Shown in pieces: positions 1 through 7,384 of a stretch of 22,218 nucleotides of DNA (positions are counted from its first letter, which is position 1; every line of letters begins with the position of its first letter). The stretch comes from a virus, in IMG/VR virus record IMGVR_UViG_3300047550_004624, positions 1 through 22,218 of that record; one strand, 5' to 3'. A program made the translations under genes and the position numbers. The notes under the pieces were generated by a model that was not told the origin of the DNA, did no database searches, and saw only the letters and a program-made list of their open reading frames with translations.

Positions 1-275
1 AGCTTACGATCAATTTCTATATCTTCCTGATGCATAGATGATTCACGCATCGAGAGAAATTTATTAGGGATCTTTTCTCTAGACTTTACAGATATTTTTT
101 TAGAATTAGTTTTAATTGATGAGACTTTTACTGGCTGATTATCAAAATCTTCCTCAGCACCATTGTCCGCTACTTCTTGATTTGTTGATTCATTATCTTG
201 TGCTGGTTCGGATTTTTCTACTAATTTTTGTAACAAAGTTAATAGTTGTTTAAAATCATTAGGATCAATTTCCAT
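1..275 (-). CDS. Acidic hypothetical protein, 3' part outside window
   Basis: This is an open frame of 91 codons without a stop that runs off the left edge, so the C-terminus is missing. It starts at an ATG (complement 273-275) preceded by AAGGTG at good spacing. The first 11 bases overlap the end of the preceding gene, as elsewhere in this operon. The visible protein begins MEIDPNDFKQLLTLLQKL, a short amphipathic helix. A low-complexity acidic stretch rich in Glu, Asp, Asn and Gln follows (about residues 22-50), then a Lys/Ser-rich part. I do not recognise the family. It is the last visible member of the recombinase operon, so a role in DNA metabolism or early virion assembly is possible, but nothing in the sequence shows it. 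Confidence 0.8.
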   Translation of the reverse strand, partial: MEIDPNDFKQLLTLLQKLVEKSEPAQDNESTNQEVADNGAEEDFDNQPVKVSSIKTNSKKISVKSREKIPNKFLSMRESSMHQEDIEIDRK

Positions 276-753
276 TTTTCACCTTATTTTTTTGTATGGA
301 TAATATAATATCTGATAGGTTTTTTATTCCATTAGCAAGATAATTTAATCTATCGCTTCTTTGTTTAGCATATTTTTTTATGTTGTTTAGAGCATTAGCC
401 TTTTCATTATGCTTAATAGCCTGATATGCTTTTTCCACATATCCATATCCTTTATAATTATTGATATCATCAGCTATGCACTCTTTAATATTTTCGTCGG
501 CCCAGTTGTATCTGGCAACTTCTCTATTTACAGTTCTTTGTAAATGAAAAGCAAATTGGCCAAGTCTGTATGCTATTTGACCGCAATCTTCTGGAGTTAA
601 TTTTTCCAATTCATCACGACTCATTACTAAATATTTATTCAATTCTTCAGAGTTTAAAGCATCAGACACATAACCAGATAATCCTGAATTATTTTCGTAT
701 TCATCTAAAATGGTATCCCAATGATTCAACTCGTCTTTGGCTGACTTATTCAT
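265..753 (-). CDS. Hypothetical helical protein downstream of RecA and nuclease
   Basis: This is a 162-residue protein that I cannot assign to a family. It is hydrophilic and looks almost entirely alpha-helical: acidic N-terminal half, basic C-terminus ending in KNKVKNGN, no Cys and no membrane segment. The middle (about residues 58-90, GQIAYRLGQFAFHLQRTVN and following) has regular hydrophobic spacing suggesting helix packing or oligomerisation. The ATG at 753 lies 8 bases inside the end of the upstream nuclease-like gene, so translation is probably coupled. It sits in one transcription unit with RecA and a nuclease. An accessory recombination factor (a mediator, by analogy with UvsY in T4) is conceivable, but that is context only. 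Confidence 0.85.
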   Translation of the reverse strand: MNKSAKDELNHWDTILDEYENNSGLSGYVSDALNSEELNKYLVMSRDELEKLTPEDCGQIAYRLGQFAFHLQRTVNREVARYNWADENIKECIADDINNYKGYGYVEKAYQAIKHNEKANALNNIKKYAKQRSDRLNYLANGIKNLSDIILSIQKNKVKNGN

Positions 754-1153
754 TAATTAACCTTTCTTCCCATTCTGTTGTTTTTTCATCATAAGGCAAC
801 ACCACATATCTAATACCATTATTACTGCACCATTCAGCTTTTTCTCTATCTCTTTTCTGAGATTTTAAAAATCCTAATATATTATTATGATAAAATTGCA
901 CAAACTTATAGTGTTGTTCTCCATGAACTTCAACACACATTTTTTTCAGAGGTAGATAAAAATCTAAATATAATGTTTCTGATTTCCTTAATGGTATTGG
1001 AACTTCTTCAAGTAATTGTAGGGTTGGAAATACTGTGCTTAATAATTCTCTAGCCTGTAGATGCAGACTTGATCTATTATTAATTTTACCCTTCGCCATA
1101 TTACCTGTTAAATGCCAATTATGACTATTCCCATCAAGATCTTTTATTTGCAT
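746..1153 (-). CDS. Putative PD-(D/E)XK-like (Vsr/DUF559-type) nuclease
   Basis: This 135-residue protein has the layout of small Vsr/DUF559-type endonucleases of the PD-(D/E)XK fold. There is an early helix (residues 32-42) followed by Glu49/Glu50. Next is a beta hairpin with Asp64 (LYLDFYLP), then a strand ending in Glu75-Val-His77 (CVEVHGEQHY), a helix with Asp102 and Lys105, and a last strand NGIRYVVLPY. In this superfamily the Asp and the E-x-H/K residues hold the metal and cut DNA. I see those residues; the activity is inferred. It overlaps the RecA gene upstream by 10 bases and the next gene by 8. Its place directly after a recombinase suggests processing of recombination intermediates or host DNA. 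A small homing-type nuclease is an alternative. Confidence 0.75.
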   Translation of the reverse strand: MQIKDLDGNSHNWHLTGNMAKGKINNRSSLHLQARELLSTVFPTLQLLEEVPIPLRKSETLYLDFYLPLKKMCVEVHGEQHYKFVQFYHNNILGFLKSQKRDREKAEWCSNNGIRYVVLPYDEKTTEWEERLINE

Positions 1154-2163
1154 TTGATTCCCATAGTCTCCTTAATAGAAGACACTAAATCCTCATAAGC
1201 TTTTGGATTTTCAAGTAGATACTGTCGTACTTTTTCTGTGCCTTGAAATTTTGGCTTATCTTCAATAGCGGTAAGAGTATACCAAGCACCACCTTTATGA
1301 ATTAAACCTATATCAGAGGCTAAACAAATAGCTTCCATATATTTATCAATACCTTGACCATATCTAATATAACTAGTAATTTGTCCACCAGGAGGGCCAA
1401 GAGACGAACAAACAACTTGCCATTCAATTTCTTGACCTATCTGATTACTATCAGCACTTAAAACCCACGGCTTAAAAGTTTTTGCCCTTATCTTAATATC
1501 TGTTTGATAAGCAATTGCTTGTCCGCTTTTTTCTTTAAATTCTGCACCATATCCCGTGGGGTTACCCATTAAATGCGTAATACCAATCACTATGTTTTTG
1601 TTAACGGGAATAACATTAGCAACTTTTCTACAAAATTTTGCCAACAATTTAGCCCCATCTGCTCTTTGCATTTTATCCATATCGCTTGTTATTTCAGCTT
1701 CTGTACATAGTGCAGAATACGAATCGATAATCATCACACTTCCTGGAACTTCATTAATAATTTTTTCAGCAATCTGTAGATATTCTTCTGCATGTAATAT
1801 TTTCCCTTGTTGACTACCTATTACATGAAAACGAGACAGATCAAGTCCTGGTATTCCTTCTAAGTCTCTTTTTTTCAATCTACCTTCGATGTTTAGGTAA
1901 TACACTTCTCGTGGTGACTTTAATGCCCCCTGATATTCTGGTCGTTGTGCAGTTGCCGCAAAATCCAAAGATGTTGTGGTTTTGCCGCATTTGGGCTGAC
2001 CAGTTAGTACAACAAAACTACCTTCTGGAACACCACCATTTAAAACAATATCTAGTGATGGACTAAGCGGTATTGTTAAAACCTTTTTATCCACAATAGA
2101 ATTTCCGGATAATATTATGTCTTCTCCGAATGTTTTGGCCACATCTTCTTTAATGCTACTCAT
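1144..2163 (-). CDS. RecA/UvsX-like recombinase
   Basis: This 339-residue protein is a RecA-family strand-exchange ATPase that would coat single-stranded DNA and pair it with homologous duplex during phage replication and repair. Walker A is GQPKCGKT (residues 55-62) and Walker B is VMIID (143-147). The Glu of YLNIEG (93) sits where RecA has its catalytic Glu. The C-terminal part has the RecA-like GGAWY (291-295) followed by a short helical tail. Length is close to bacterial RecA (about 350) and a little below T4 UvsX (about 390). The loop after THLM (about 196-216, with NPTGYG) corresponds to DNA-binding loop L2. It lacks the usual RecA Gln, so the protein is divergent. It starts at ATG 2163, overlapping the upstream gene by 8 bases. 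Confidence 0.95.
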   Translation of the reverse strand: MSSIKEDVAKTFGEDIILSGNSIVDKKVLTIPLSPSLDIVLNGGVPEGSFVVLTGQPKCGKTTTSLDFAATAQRPEYQGALKSPREVYYLNIEGRLKKRDLEGIPGLDLSRFHVIGSQQGKILHAEEYLQIAEKIINEVPGSVMIIDSYSALCTEAEITSDMDKMQRADGAKLLAKFCRKVANVIPVNKNIVIGITHLMGNPTGYGAEFKEKSGQAIAYQTDIKIRAKTFKPWVLSADSNQIGQEIEWQVVCSSLGPPGGQITSYIRYGQGIDKYMEAICLASDIGLIHKGGAWYTLTAIEDKPKFQGTEKVRQYLLENPKAYEDLVSSIKETMGIKCK

Positions 2164-2575
2164 TATCTAATTCCTTTAATTTTGATAGAATGCTTTTTTT
2201 GGTTTGTGTATTGGAAAATGTTTTTTCAACTTTTCTGTCTGGATTAAGAGAAAAATTAGTATTCTGTGATTCCAAAATTTTCGCCTGTTCCTCTATAATA
2301 GCTATTAGGTGAGGCGCTCGTAAGGAATAGATTTTTTTGGCTTTATCGCTTTTGAGAGCTTTTACAATAGCTTCTGGATCATATTGCTTAACAAGCTTAT
2401 TAGCAGATGCTATCTGATTTCTGTAATAAGAAGCCCACTTTTTACTTACCCAAAATCTATAATGTAAATCTTCTTTCTGTTGTTTCGCTTTATTTTCACA
2501 GATAATTTCTGTTATATATTGAGCAGCAGAAACAGATTTTCCATTAGAATACCTGGATGGATATTTATCAGCCAT
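2156..2575 (-). CDS. Hypothetical protein upstream of RecA
   Basis: This is a 139-residue basic protein of unknown function. The N-terminal part carries an aromatic-rich segment (residues 38-53, around HYRFWVSKKWASYYRNQ). Helical stretches follow, with SLRAPHLIAIIEEQ at about 84-97, and then a polar, Lys/Ser/Thr-rich tail. There is no Cys motif, signal peptide or membrane segment. The Trp/Tyr/Arg-rich block followed by IASANKLVKQY resembles a nucleic-acid-binding or replication-accessory helical domain, but I cannot name the family. The start is ATG at 2575, with a 7-base overlap to the HTH gene upstream and an 8-base overlap into RecA downstream. This makes it a tightly coupled member of the recombination operon. 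Confidence 0.85.
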   Translation of the reverse strand: MADKYPSRYSNGKSVSAAQYITEIICENKAKQQKEDLHYRFWVSKKWASYYRNQIASANKLVKQYDPEAIVKALKSDKAKKIYSLRAPHLIAIIEEQAKILESQNTNFSLNPDRKVEKTFSNTQTKKSILSKLKELDNE

Positions 2576-2909
2576 TTGGTCTATAGATATTTTTATTATT
2601 GTTTCGTGTTGAAATGCGTTTACGAGCCTCGTCCACTTGTTGTGATGCGGCCTCTGTCATTATAGCAACAGAATTAGTTTTTTTAACTGCTGTTTCGTTG
2701 ATTAATAAACTTTTTGGTTTTTTCTTTGTGCCAACTGGTTCAGAACCACTAGGAACAATATTGTCTTTGTTTATGTGCTGGTTTTTCTCTAAAATATTCT
2801 GAATACTGTTTTCTGGTAGTTTTAATTCTTTAGATATTGATGCAATATCAAACCCTTGATATGATAACCATTGTATTGCGTATTTTTCAACTTTGGAAGT
2901 TCTAGGCAT
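2568..2909 (-). CDS. Small helix-turn-helix protein
   Basis: This 113-residue protein has an N-terminal helix-turn-helix of the kind seen in small terminase-like or sigma-type DNA-binding proteins. YAIQWLSYQGFDIASISKEL gives a first helix, a turn at Gly-Phe-Asp, and a second helix. LPENSIQNILEK gives the recognition helix. The rest is basic and low in hydrophobic residues, probably flexible. I chose the ATG at 2909 over the GTG one codon upstream. The ATG forms a TGATG junction with the stop of the previous gene and has GAGGGTG five to eight bases before it. A transcriptional regulator or DNA-packaging accessory are both possible; the sequence only supports DNA binding. Confidence 0.8.
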   Translation of the reverse strand: MPRTSKVEKYAIQWLSYQGFDIASISKELKLPENSIQNILEKNQHINKDNIVPSGSEPVGTKKKPKSLLINETAVKKTNSVAIMTEAASQQVDEARKRISTRNNNKNIYRPNG

Positions 2910-3289
2910 CACTCACCCTCTCTTTCTGCATTATGTAGCCATGCTGTATTTTTAGTCTTAAGAAAATTTGTATATAGCTCAAATACTTGTGGATTTACAT
3001 TCTTAAATCTATTTTCACTTCTAACAGTATTATCTAAAAAGCTCTTTGTTTTGTCTAGACCGTATACTGATGTTGGATCATATAATTTATTACTTAATGA
3101 TAATCTTATACAATATCTTACAGTATTATCATCTCTAATAATCTTTTTAGCATAGACCTTATCTGATTCTTGATTTAATCGTGGTAGTTGATTATCATCA
3201 AAAAAATCTTCACTACCTGATATAGTATAATATTCAGTTGATCCTACGGCCTTAACATTGGTTGGTTTGGAAAAAATAAAATCATTCAT
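2909..3289 (-). CDS. Hypothetical protein
   Basis: This is a 126-residue protein of unknown family. It begins MNDFIFSKPTNVKAVGS and contains short beta-prone segments (EYYTISGSED near 19-28, TVRYCIRLSLSNKLYD near 56-71). A helical C-terminal half follows, ending in NTAWLHNAEREGE. There is one Cys and no membrane segment or recognisable catalytic motif. The C-terminal part, with a phrase like FELYTNFLKTKN, looks like a small structural or adaptor domain. The gene starts in an ATGA overlap with the stop of the upstream zinc-ribbon gene and ends in a TGATG junction with the HTH gene. These three small proteins are therefore translated as one coupled set. Confidence 0.82.
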   Translation of the reverse strand: MNDFIFSKPTNVKAVGSTEYYTISGSEDFFDDNQLPRLNQESDKVYAKKIIRDDNTVRYCIRLSLSNKLYDPTSVYGLDKTKSFLDNTVRSENRFKNVNPQVFELYTNFLKTKNTAWLHNAEREGE

Positions 3290-3669
3290 TTTAATCCTCT
3301 TCTTTTCTTTTTGGTTTTACCATCAGTCCAAACTGGTTTTGGTGGTTTCTTTTTATATGACATACCCTTTGGTAATTCTTTAGTTTCTAGTTTATCGTCT
3401 TTGTAAGAATTATGCTTAATATATAATTCTTGTTTTTGGTCGGTACTCATGCGTTCAGTGTTTCTCATTGCCAAGTCGCCCAGTGTTTTCAGTTCGCTAT
3501 CAGCTTTTTTAACAGAAGGGCATATGCTGATTAAGTCTGTTTCATAATCTCTTTCGGTTTTTGACGATTTGCAATGAATGCATTGTGGATTAGATTCATA
3601 GCTAGAGATATTGAAAAATAGTTCAAATCTCTGATCGCAACGACCGCAATAGTAAGAATAAGTTGGCAT
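3286..3669 (-). CDS. FmdB-type zinc-ribbon protein
   Basis: This 127-residue protein begins MPTYSYYCGRCDQRFE and carries two CxxC pairs (Cys8/Cys11 and Cys30/Cys33) about 19 residues apart. This is the classical layout of the FmdB/CxxC_CxxC_SSSS zinc ribbon: MPxYxYxCxxCxxxFE at the extreme N-terminus, then a CxxC knuckle. The zinc binding is strongly supported. The role is not: family members are usually annotated as putative regulators, with little direct evidence. The remaining 90 residues are hydrophilic and end in a very basic tail (KTKKKRRGLK), suitable for nucleic-acid binding. The start codon overlaps the stop of the HNH gene by one base (TAATG). Confidence 0.9.
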   Translation of the reverse strand: MPTYSYYCGRCDQRFELFFNISSYESNPQCIHCKSSKTERDYETDLISICPSVKKADSELKTLGDLAMRNTERMSTDQKQELYIKHNSYKDDKLETKELPKGMSYKKKPPKPVWTDGKTKKKRRGLK

Positions 3670-4265
3670 TATTTAAAATATGATTGTGGAAGATATGTTA
3701 TCCATTCATTGGGTATATCTTCTTTCATTTTAGATATAAGATGAGCTATTGGCAAGTATTTATTATTTTTAGTAGGCGCTATTGGCAAATTTTTTAATGG
3801 CATATTAGCTTGCTTTGGCGTTCTGTTGCCCTTTTTTCTATTGCACTTGATACAAGCCGTTACTATATTGGTCCAAGTGGTTGCTGATTGCTTATCATGT
3901 TTCAATGAAGATTTGGGAACAACATGATCATAAGTTAATTCATTATGAATAAATTTTGATCCACAATATTGACAAGTATAATCGTCTCTAATAAATATGT
4001 TTTTTCTAGAGAATATTATTTTATTAATGCTTTGTTGATGGAAAAATCTTTTAGTTTTAGCAATAACTGGTATTGGTATTTTTCTGTCACCAGAACATTG
4101 TATAAAATCATCTTTATAAAAATCAAGAATTTCTATGCCATACTTTTTATTATTAGCATATTTTATATTCCATACAATAGCTTTCTTCCAATCAATAATA
4201 TGTAATGGAGTATAATCAGCATTTAATAATAAGCATTTATTATTTCTGGTCTCTATGATCTTCAT
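3669..4265 (-). CDS. HNH endonuclease
   Basis: This 198-residue protein has a C-terminal HNH nuclease domain. A CxxC pair (Cys98, Cys101 in YTCQYCG) comes first, then the catalytic DH of TYDHVVP (Asp113, His114), then Asn133 in the helix TWTNIVTAC, and a second CxxC (Cys138, Cys141). The two CxxC pairs bind structural zinc; His and Asn belong to the beta-beta-alpha-metal site that cleaves DNA. The N-terminal half (LLLNADYTPLHIIDWKKAI) is the extension seen in many stand-alone phage and bacterial HNH proteins. It overlaps the 3' end of phoH by 26 bases and has a poor ribosome site, so its expression probably depends on coupling. It could be a free-standing homing nuclease or a host-DNA or packaging nuclease. 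Confidence 0.92.
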   Translation of the reverse strand: MKIIETRNNKCLLLNADYTPLHIIDWKKAIVWNIKYANNKKYGIEILDFYKDDFIQCSGDRKIPIPVIAKTKRFFHQQSINKIIFSRKNIFIRDDYTCQYCGSKFIHNELTYDHVVPKSSLKHDKQSATTWTNIVTACIKCNRKKGNRTPKQANMPLKNLPIAPTKNNKYLPIAHLISKMKEDIPNEWITYLPQSYFK

Positions 4266-4977
4266 AAGATTCTAATCTTGATATTATCTTTCCAATGATT
4301 GGATGTCTAACTATATCTTCATTTGTTAATTTAGAAATTCCTATACCCTCTATGCCATTCAAAGCCTCCATCATAGCAAAAAATCCACCCTGTAAATGTC
4401 TGGCTAAGTCTGACTGAGATGTGTCTCCTGTTAATACCATTTTACTATTATTGCCGATACGTGTTAATAACATTTTTAATTGATCATATGATGCATTTTG
4501 ACATTCATCAGCAACAATAAAACAATTATGGAAATTACGCCCTCTCATAAAACCTAGTGGCACAATTTCTATCTTATTATTCAGCTTTAAACTAGCATTT
4601 TGGGCTGGTGAAACGAAATGATTAATTTCATCTTCTATTGGTAATAGATATGGAAATAATTTTTCTTCATACTTACCGGGCAAATACCCGATTTTTTCAC
4701 CCGCTTCAACTACTGGTCGTGTTATAATAATTTTTCTAACTTTTTCATCAAATAAATATTCTAAAGCTAACCCTACCGCACAGTGAGTTTTACCACTACC
4801 AGCAGATCCTTGACAAAAAGTTATTACGTTTTCAGCAATAGATCTAATGTATTCTTTTTGATTGTCGCTCCTTGGCTTTAAGCTATTTCTAATTCCTGTT
4901 AAATTTTCAGTTGTTTTAATGCTGTTCGTTAAATCTATAGATTCTCTTTTCTTTTTTGCATTTTTATTTTTTCTCAA
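4240..4977 (-). CDS. phoH: PhoH-like ATPase
   Basis: This 245-residue protein of the PhoH family has a P-loop ATPase domain related to the helicase core. Walker A is GSAGSGKT (57-64), Walker B is FIVADE (153-158) followed by CQNA, and GDTSQ (184-188) is the downstream sensor typical of the family. PhoH proteins are common in marine and freshwater phages. Their role is not settled; an RNA-related ATPase or helicase function is suspected. The only sensible start is the TTG at 4977. No in-frame ATG precedes the ATPase core, and AGAGAGGG lies at the right distance upstream. The N-terminus is a short basic tail (RKNKNAKKKRES). A 72-base gap with a candidate promoter precedes it, so phoH probably begins its own transcript. 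Confidence 0.93.
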   Translation of the reverse strand: MRKNKNAKKKRESIDLTNSIKTTENLTGIRNSLKPRSDNQKEYIRSIAENVITFCQGSAGSGKTHCAVGLALEYLFDEKVRKIIITRPVVEAGEKIGYLPGKYEEKLFPYLLPIEDEINHFVSPAQNASLKLNNKIEIVPLGFMRGRNFHNCFIVADECQNASYDQLKMLLTRIGNNSKMVLTGDTSQSDLARHLQGGFFAMMEALNGIEGIGISKLTNEDIVRHPIIGKIISRLESYEDHRDQK

Positions 4978-4997
4978 TGGTGTCCCTCTCTATTTTG

Positions 4998-5025
4998 GGG
5001 TGAAAAACTATATTATAATACACCC
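4998..5025 (-). promoter_or_regulatory. Candidate promoter/operator before phoH
   Basis: This lies in the 72-base gap between the reductase gene and phoH. On the minus strand it holds TATAAT (complement 5012-5017), 34 bases before the TTG start. It is enclosed by a 5-base inverted repeat: GGGTG (complement 5021-5025) and CACCC (complement 4998-5002). No good -35 is found at 16-18 bases; the match there is AATAAA. The inverted repeat around the -10 could be an operator. Equally, this may be chance in AT-rich DNA. Confidence 0.35.
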
Positions 5026-5049
5026 TATAAAGTTTTTATTGAGATTTGT

Positions 5050-7242
5050 TTATAGTAGACAGGCTCCACCAGCGCAACTAATTTCTTCTATTCCTACAGT
5101 ATTGTCTTCCTGTTCTAAGAGTTGAGTGTAATCTACCTTTTTAAAACTACTAAATAGATCACAATAAATTTTCCAATTGTAAACATCTTTCATGCAGTAT
5201 GTTAATCGTCTAATATCGCCGTCAAAATATTTGCCAGCAAAATTTTTCATTTTAGTTACGAACAACAATTTATCTTGACTATCATCAGACTTTGCTTGAT
5301 TCATACTAACATAATCACACGCTGCCCATAAATTATTATTAAATGCATTAAGGCCAAGCTCTATTAATCCAGAACACCACAATGCCGCATCTCCATATTC
5401 TTTAACAATTTCTCTGCTAGTATAAACTGTTGTAAATGGTGCTTGAGGATAATCTTTATCTCCACTTTGAGGTATTAAACTAATACCAGCAAAATATTTT
5501 CTGTTGTCATAAATAAACTTGGTAACTTCTTTCCACTCGTCTGGTTTCACTGTTACTGTATTGCTAACATTATGACTTAAATATTCTTGTGTACATAATC
5601 CTTTATTCTTTCCGGATTGTACCCAGTGTTTTTGAGTATCTTTAACAATACTTAACATTTCTACTGCTGGTAATTGATTCTTTAGTTTGGCTCCGTCAGG
5701 AACTTCTATTGGAAATTTAATCACCTCGTCTGTATTGTTGGCCGACCAACTGGATTTTTCACAGGCTTGTGGGTTTAGTTTTTTAAAGTGCTGATATGGT
5801 GCTTCTAAAATATTGGCCTGTACGTGTCTTATATATCGTTTAGCGTGATGAGGATGAATGCCAGAACTGGTTCCAAGCATACTACTACTGGTTCCTTCTG
5901 GTTTTAAACAGGTTACTCTTGCCGCTTGATTAATTTGAATTTTTTTGGCCAATTCTTTATTGGTTTCTACCGCAATTTTAGCACCCTTGGTTAAGACTTT
6001 TTCTGTTAATACCAAATCGTGCTTTTCCATGGTGCCAGTTAAGGATACGCCTAATAAGGCTTCTCTATCAAAAATTCTCTCACTAATCTCCCCCAAATAA
6101 TCCAATTCAGTAAAACCAGCTTGCAAAGTACCAATAATAGCAGCCGCTTTGCATCTTTCATAAAAATCATCCTCGTCTGTTACACTAGAACAATTAATTG
6201 TAGATAGATTACACCCTTGCCAGCCACTTTTACCACTTTGTTCATCAATGGGCCACATGCCAATTTCAACACAAGGATTAAAAATCATTTCTGTTGATTC
6301 GCTCCAAATAAATCCTGGCTCACCAAATTCTTTGACACTCTCCATTAAAGCTTCAAATTGTTCAAATGATGTATCGTTTTTTAATAATAGAGCCGAATTA
6401 TTGCTTCGTGCTCTTTGTGGATTATCAATAAACCAATTACCTGTTTTGGCTTTGGCCATTTCTTCATCATCGGCACTAAATAGTGCCAAACTTGCTGATC
6501 GTCTTACGCCACCACTCAATACAGCATCACTACTATGCATAACAATATCATAAGCATCAACTGGTCGTAGTTTCTTTTGTCCATTGGCTATACAACGATC
6601 CAACAATGCTCTTATTTTTTCAAGACCGTTGGCTAATGGTTCATAGCCAGGAGCCTTACCAACTCCACTAGCTAAAGATGAACCCTTTGGTCTAATATTA
6701 GAATAATCAAAAGCGATACGACAGTTTTTATATTGTTTGAATTCTTCTACTGGCTTACTAAAATAGCTACTTAATAAAACCCCTAAAGCATCTGCCCAAC
6801 CCTCAATACTATCATCAATAACATATTTGGTGCATAGGTCATTTTCTGGATTATGCTCTAAGTTTGGTAATTTAGCAACGTGGTGTTTTTGTACGCTGAA
6901 TCCTGTGCCACTACCACACAATAGTAGCCAGAAACACTCTTGGAAAAATCTTAATCTGTCACAATAAGAACTTGTGCAATTATAAATTTTAGCGTGTCTT
7001 TTAAGAATGGGTTCTCCACCAAATTGTAGTGCTCTTTGACTACCGAGAACTTTCTTTTTATACATCATATCATATGCCCAATCAACATCTTCTGCTACGC
7101 CATATTGATCGTATCTGGTATGCATCATATTACGCACTCTTTCAACAGCTTCCTTCCAAGTTTCACGACGTTGTTTATCCTCTAACCAACGAGCGTATTT
7201 GCTAACGAAAGTATAATTTTGAAGCTCTTGAAGTGCAGACAT
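5050..7242 (-). CDS. nrdJ: Adenosylcobalamin-dependent ribonucleoside-triphosphate reductase (class II)
   Basis: This 730-residue monomeric class II ribonucleotide reductase resembles the Lactobacillus leichmannii RTPR type (about 739 residues). It converts ribonucleoside triphosphates to deoxy forms using a cobalamin-generated thiyl radical, and needs no oxygen. The active-site loop FNPCVEIG gives Asn322, Cys324 (radical Cys) and Glu326. Partner Cys candidates are Cys89 (IYNCTSS) and Cys344 (GCNLSTINC). The C-terminal re-reduction pair is Cys723-x4-Cys728 (SCAGGACLL), with family spacing. CGSGTGFSVQ (109-118) and SGGVRRSAS (243-251) are conserved nucleotide/cobalamin-domain motifs. ATG 7242 follows GGAGATAAT, a good ribosome site that lies inside the small upstream gene. 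It would supply dNTPs for phage replication; no intein or intron interrupts it. Confidence 0.97.
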   Translation of the reverse strand: MSALQELQNYTFVSKYARWLEDKQRRETWKEAVERVRNMMHTRYDQYGVAEDVDWAYDMMYKKKVLGSQRALQFGGEPILKRHAKIYNCTSSYCDRLRFFQECFWLLLCGSGTGFSVQKHHVAKLPNLEHNPENDLCTKYVIDDSIEGWADALGVLLSSYFSKPVEEFKQYKNCRIAFDYSNIRPKGSSLASGVGKAPGYEPLANGLEKIRALLDRCIANGQKKLRPVDAYDIVMHSSDAVLSGGVRRSASLALFSADDEEMAKAKTGNWFIDNPQRARSNNSALLLKNDTSFEQFEALMESVKEFGEPGFIWSESTEMIFNPCVEIGMWPIDEQSGKSGWQGCNLSTINCSSVTDEDDFYERCKAAAIIGTLQAGFTELDYLGEISERIFDREALLGVSLTGTMEKHDLVLTEKVLTKGAKIAVETNKELAKKIQINQAARVTCLKPEGTSSSMLGTSSGIHPHHAKRYIRHVQANILEAPYQHFKKLNPQACEKSSWSANNTDEVIKFPIEVPDGAKLKNQLPAVEMLSIVKDTQKHWVQSGKNKGLCTQEYLSHNVSNTVTVKPDEWKEVTKFIYDNRKYFAGISLIPQSGDKDYPQAPFTTVYTSREIVKEYGDAALWCSGLIELGLNAFNNNLWAACDYVSMNQAKSDDSQDKLLFVTKMKNFAGKYFDGDIRRLTYCMKDVYNWKIYCDLFSSFKKVDYTQLLEQEDNTVGIEEISCAGGACLL

Positions 7243-7243
7243 A

Positions 7244-7384
7244 TTATCTCCTATACAAAATTGAAAGTAAACCTAGAATTACTAATGTTTTAAAAGTGAT
7301 CTCTTGCATTTTTGAATCTTGTGTGCAAAAAACATGTAGTAAAAAGAATAAAAGTGCTATATAAAATCCGGTTTTATAACTCAT
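7244..7384 (-). CDS. 46-residue membrane protein between nrdJ and dCMP deaminase
   Basis: This is a short gene that a length-limited ORF search would miss. The ATG (complement 7382-7384) overlaps the stop of the dCMP deaminase by one base (TAATG). The stop (complement 7244-7246) is one base before the nrdJ ATG, so the three genes are exactly abutted. The protein begins MSYKTGFYIALLFFLLHVFC, a basic start and then a hydrophobic helix. A short polar loop (TQDSKMQEI) follows, then a second hydrophobic segment ITFKTLVILGLLSIL and a basic end. Two membrane helices in 46 residues is not expected by chance, though AT-rich DNA favours hydrophobic codons. The Cys after the first helix does not form a good lipobox. 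There is no strong ribosome site; coupling is likely. Function unknown. Confidence 0.7.
   Translation of the reverse strand: MSYKTGFYIALLFFLLHVFCTQDSKMQEITFKTLVILGLLSILYRR

Noticed and set aside
2907-2912. GTG one codon upstream as the start of the HTH gene
   Set aside because: The ATG gives the TGATG junction with the upstream stop, as at other joints here, and has the better spacing to GAGGGTG.
3669-4265. HNH gene as part of an intron or intein
   Set aside because: It is a complete stand-alone gene; flanking phoH and the zinc-ribbon gene are intact and uninterrupted.
570-6553. Plus-strand open frames opposite the metabolism genes (for example 1556-1813, 4862-5125, 6248-6553)
   Set aside because: Hydrophobic or Ser/Leu-rich translations, no ribosome sites and no motifs; they are mirrors of well-supported minus-strand genes.
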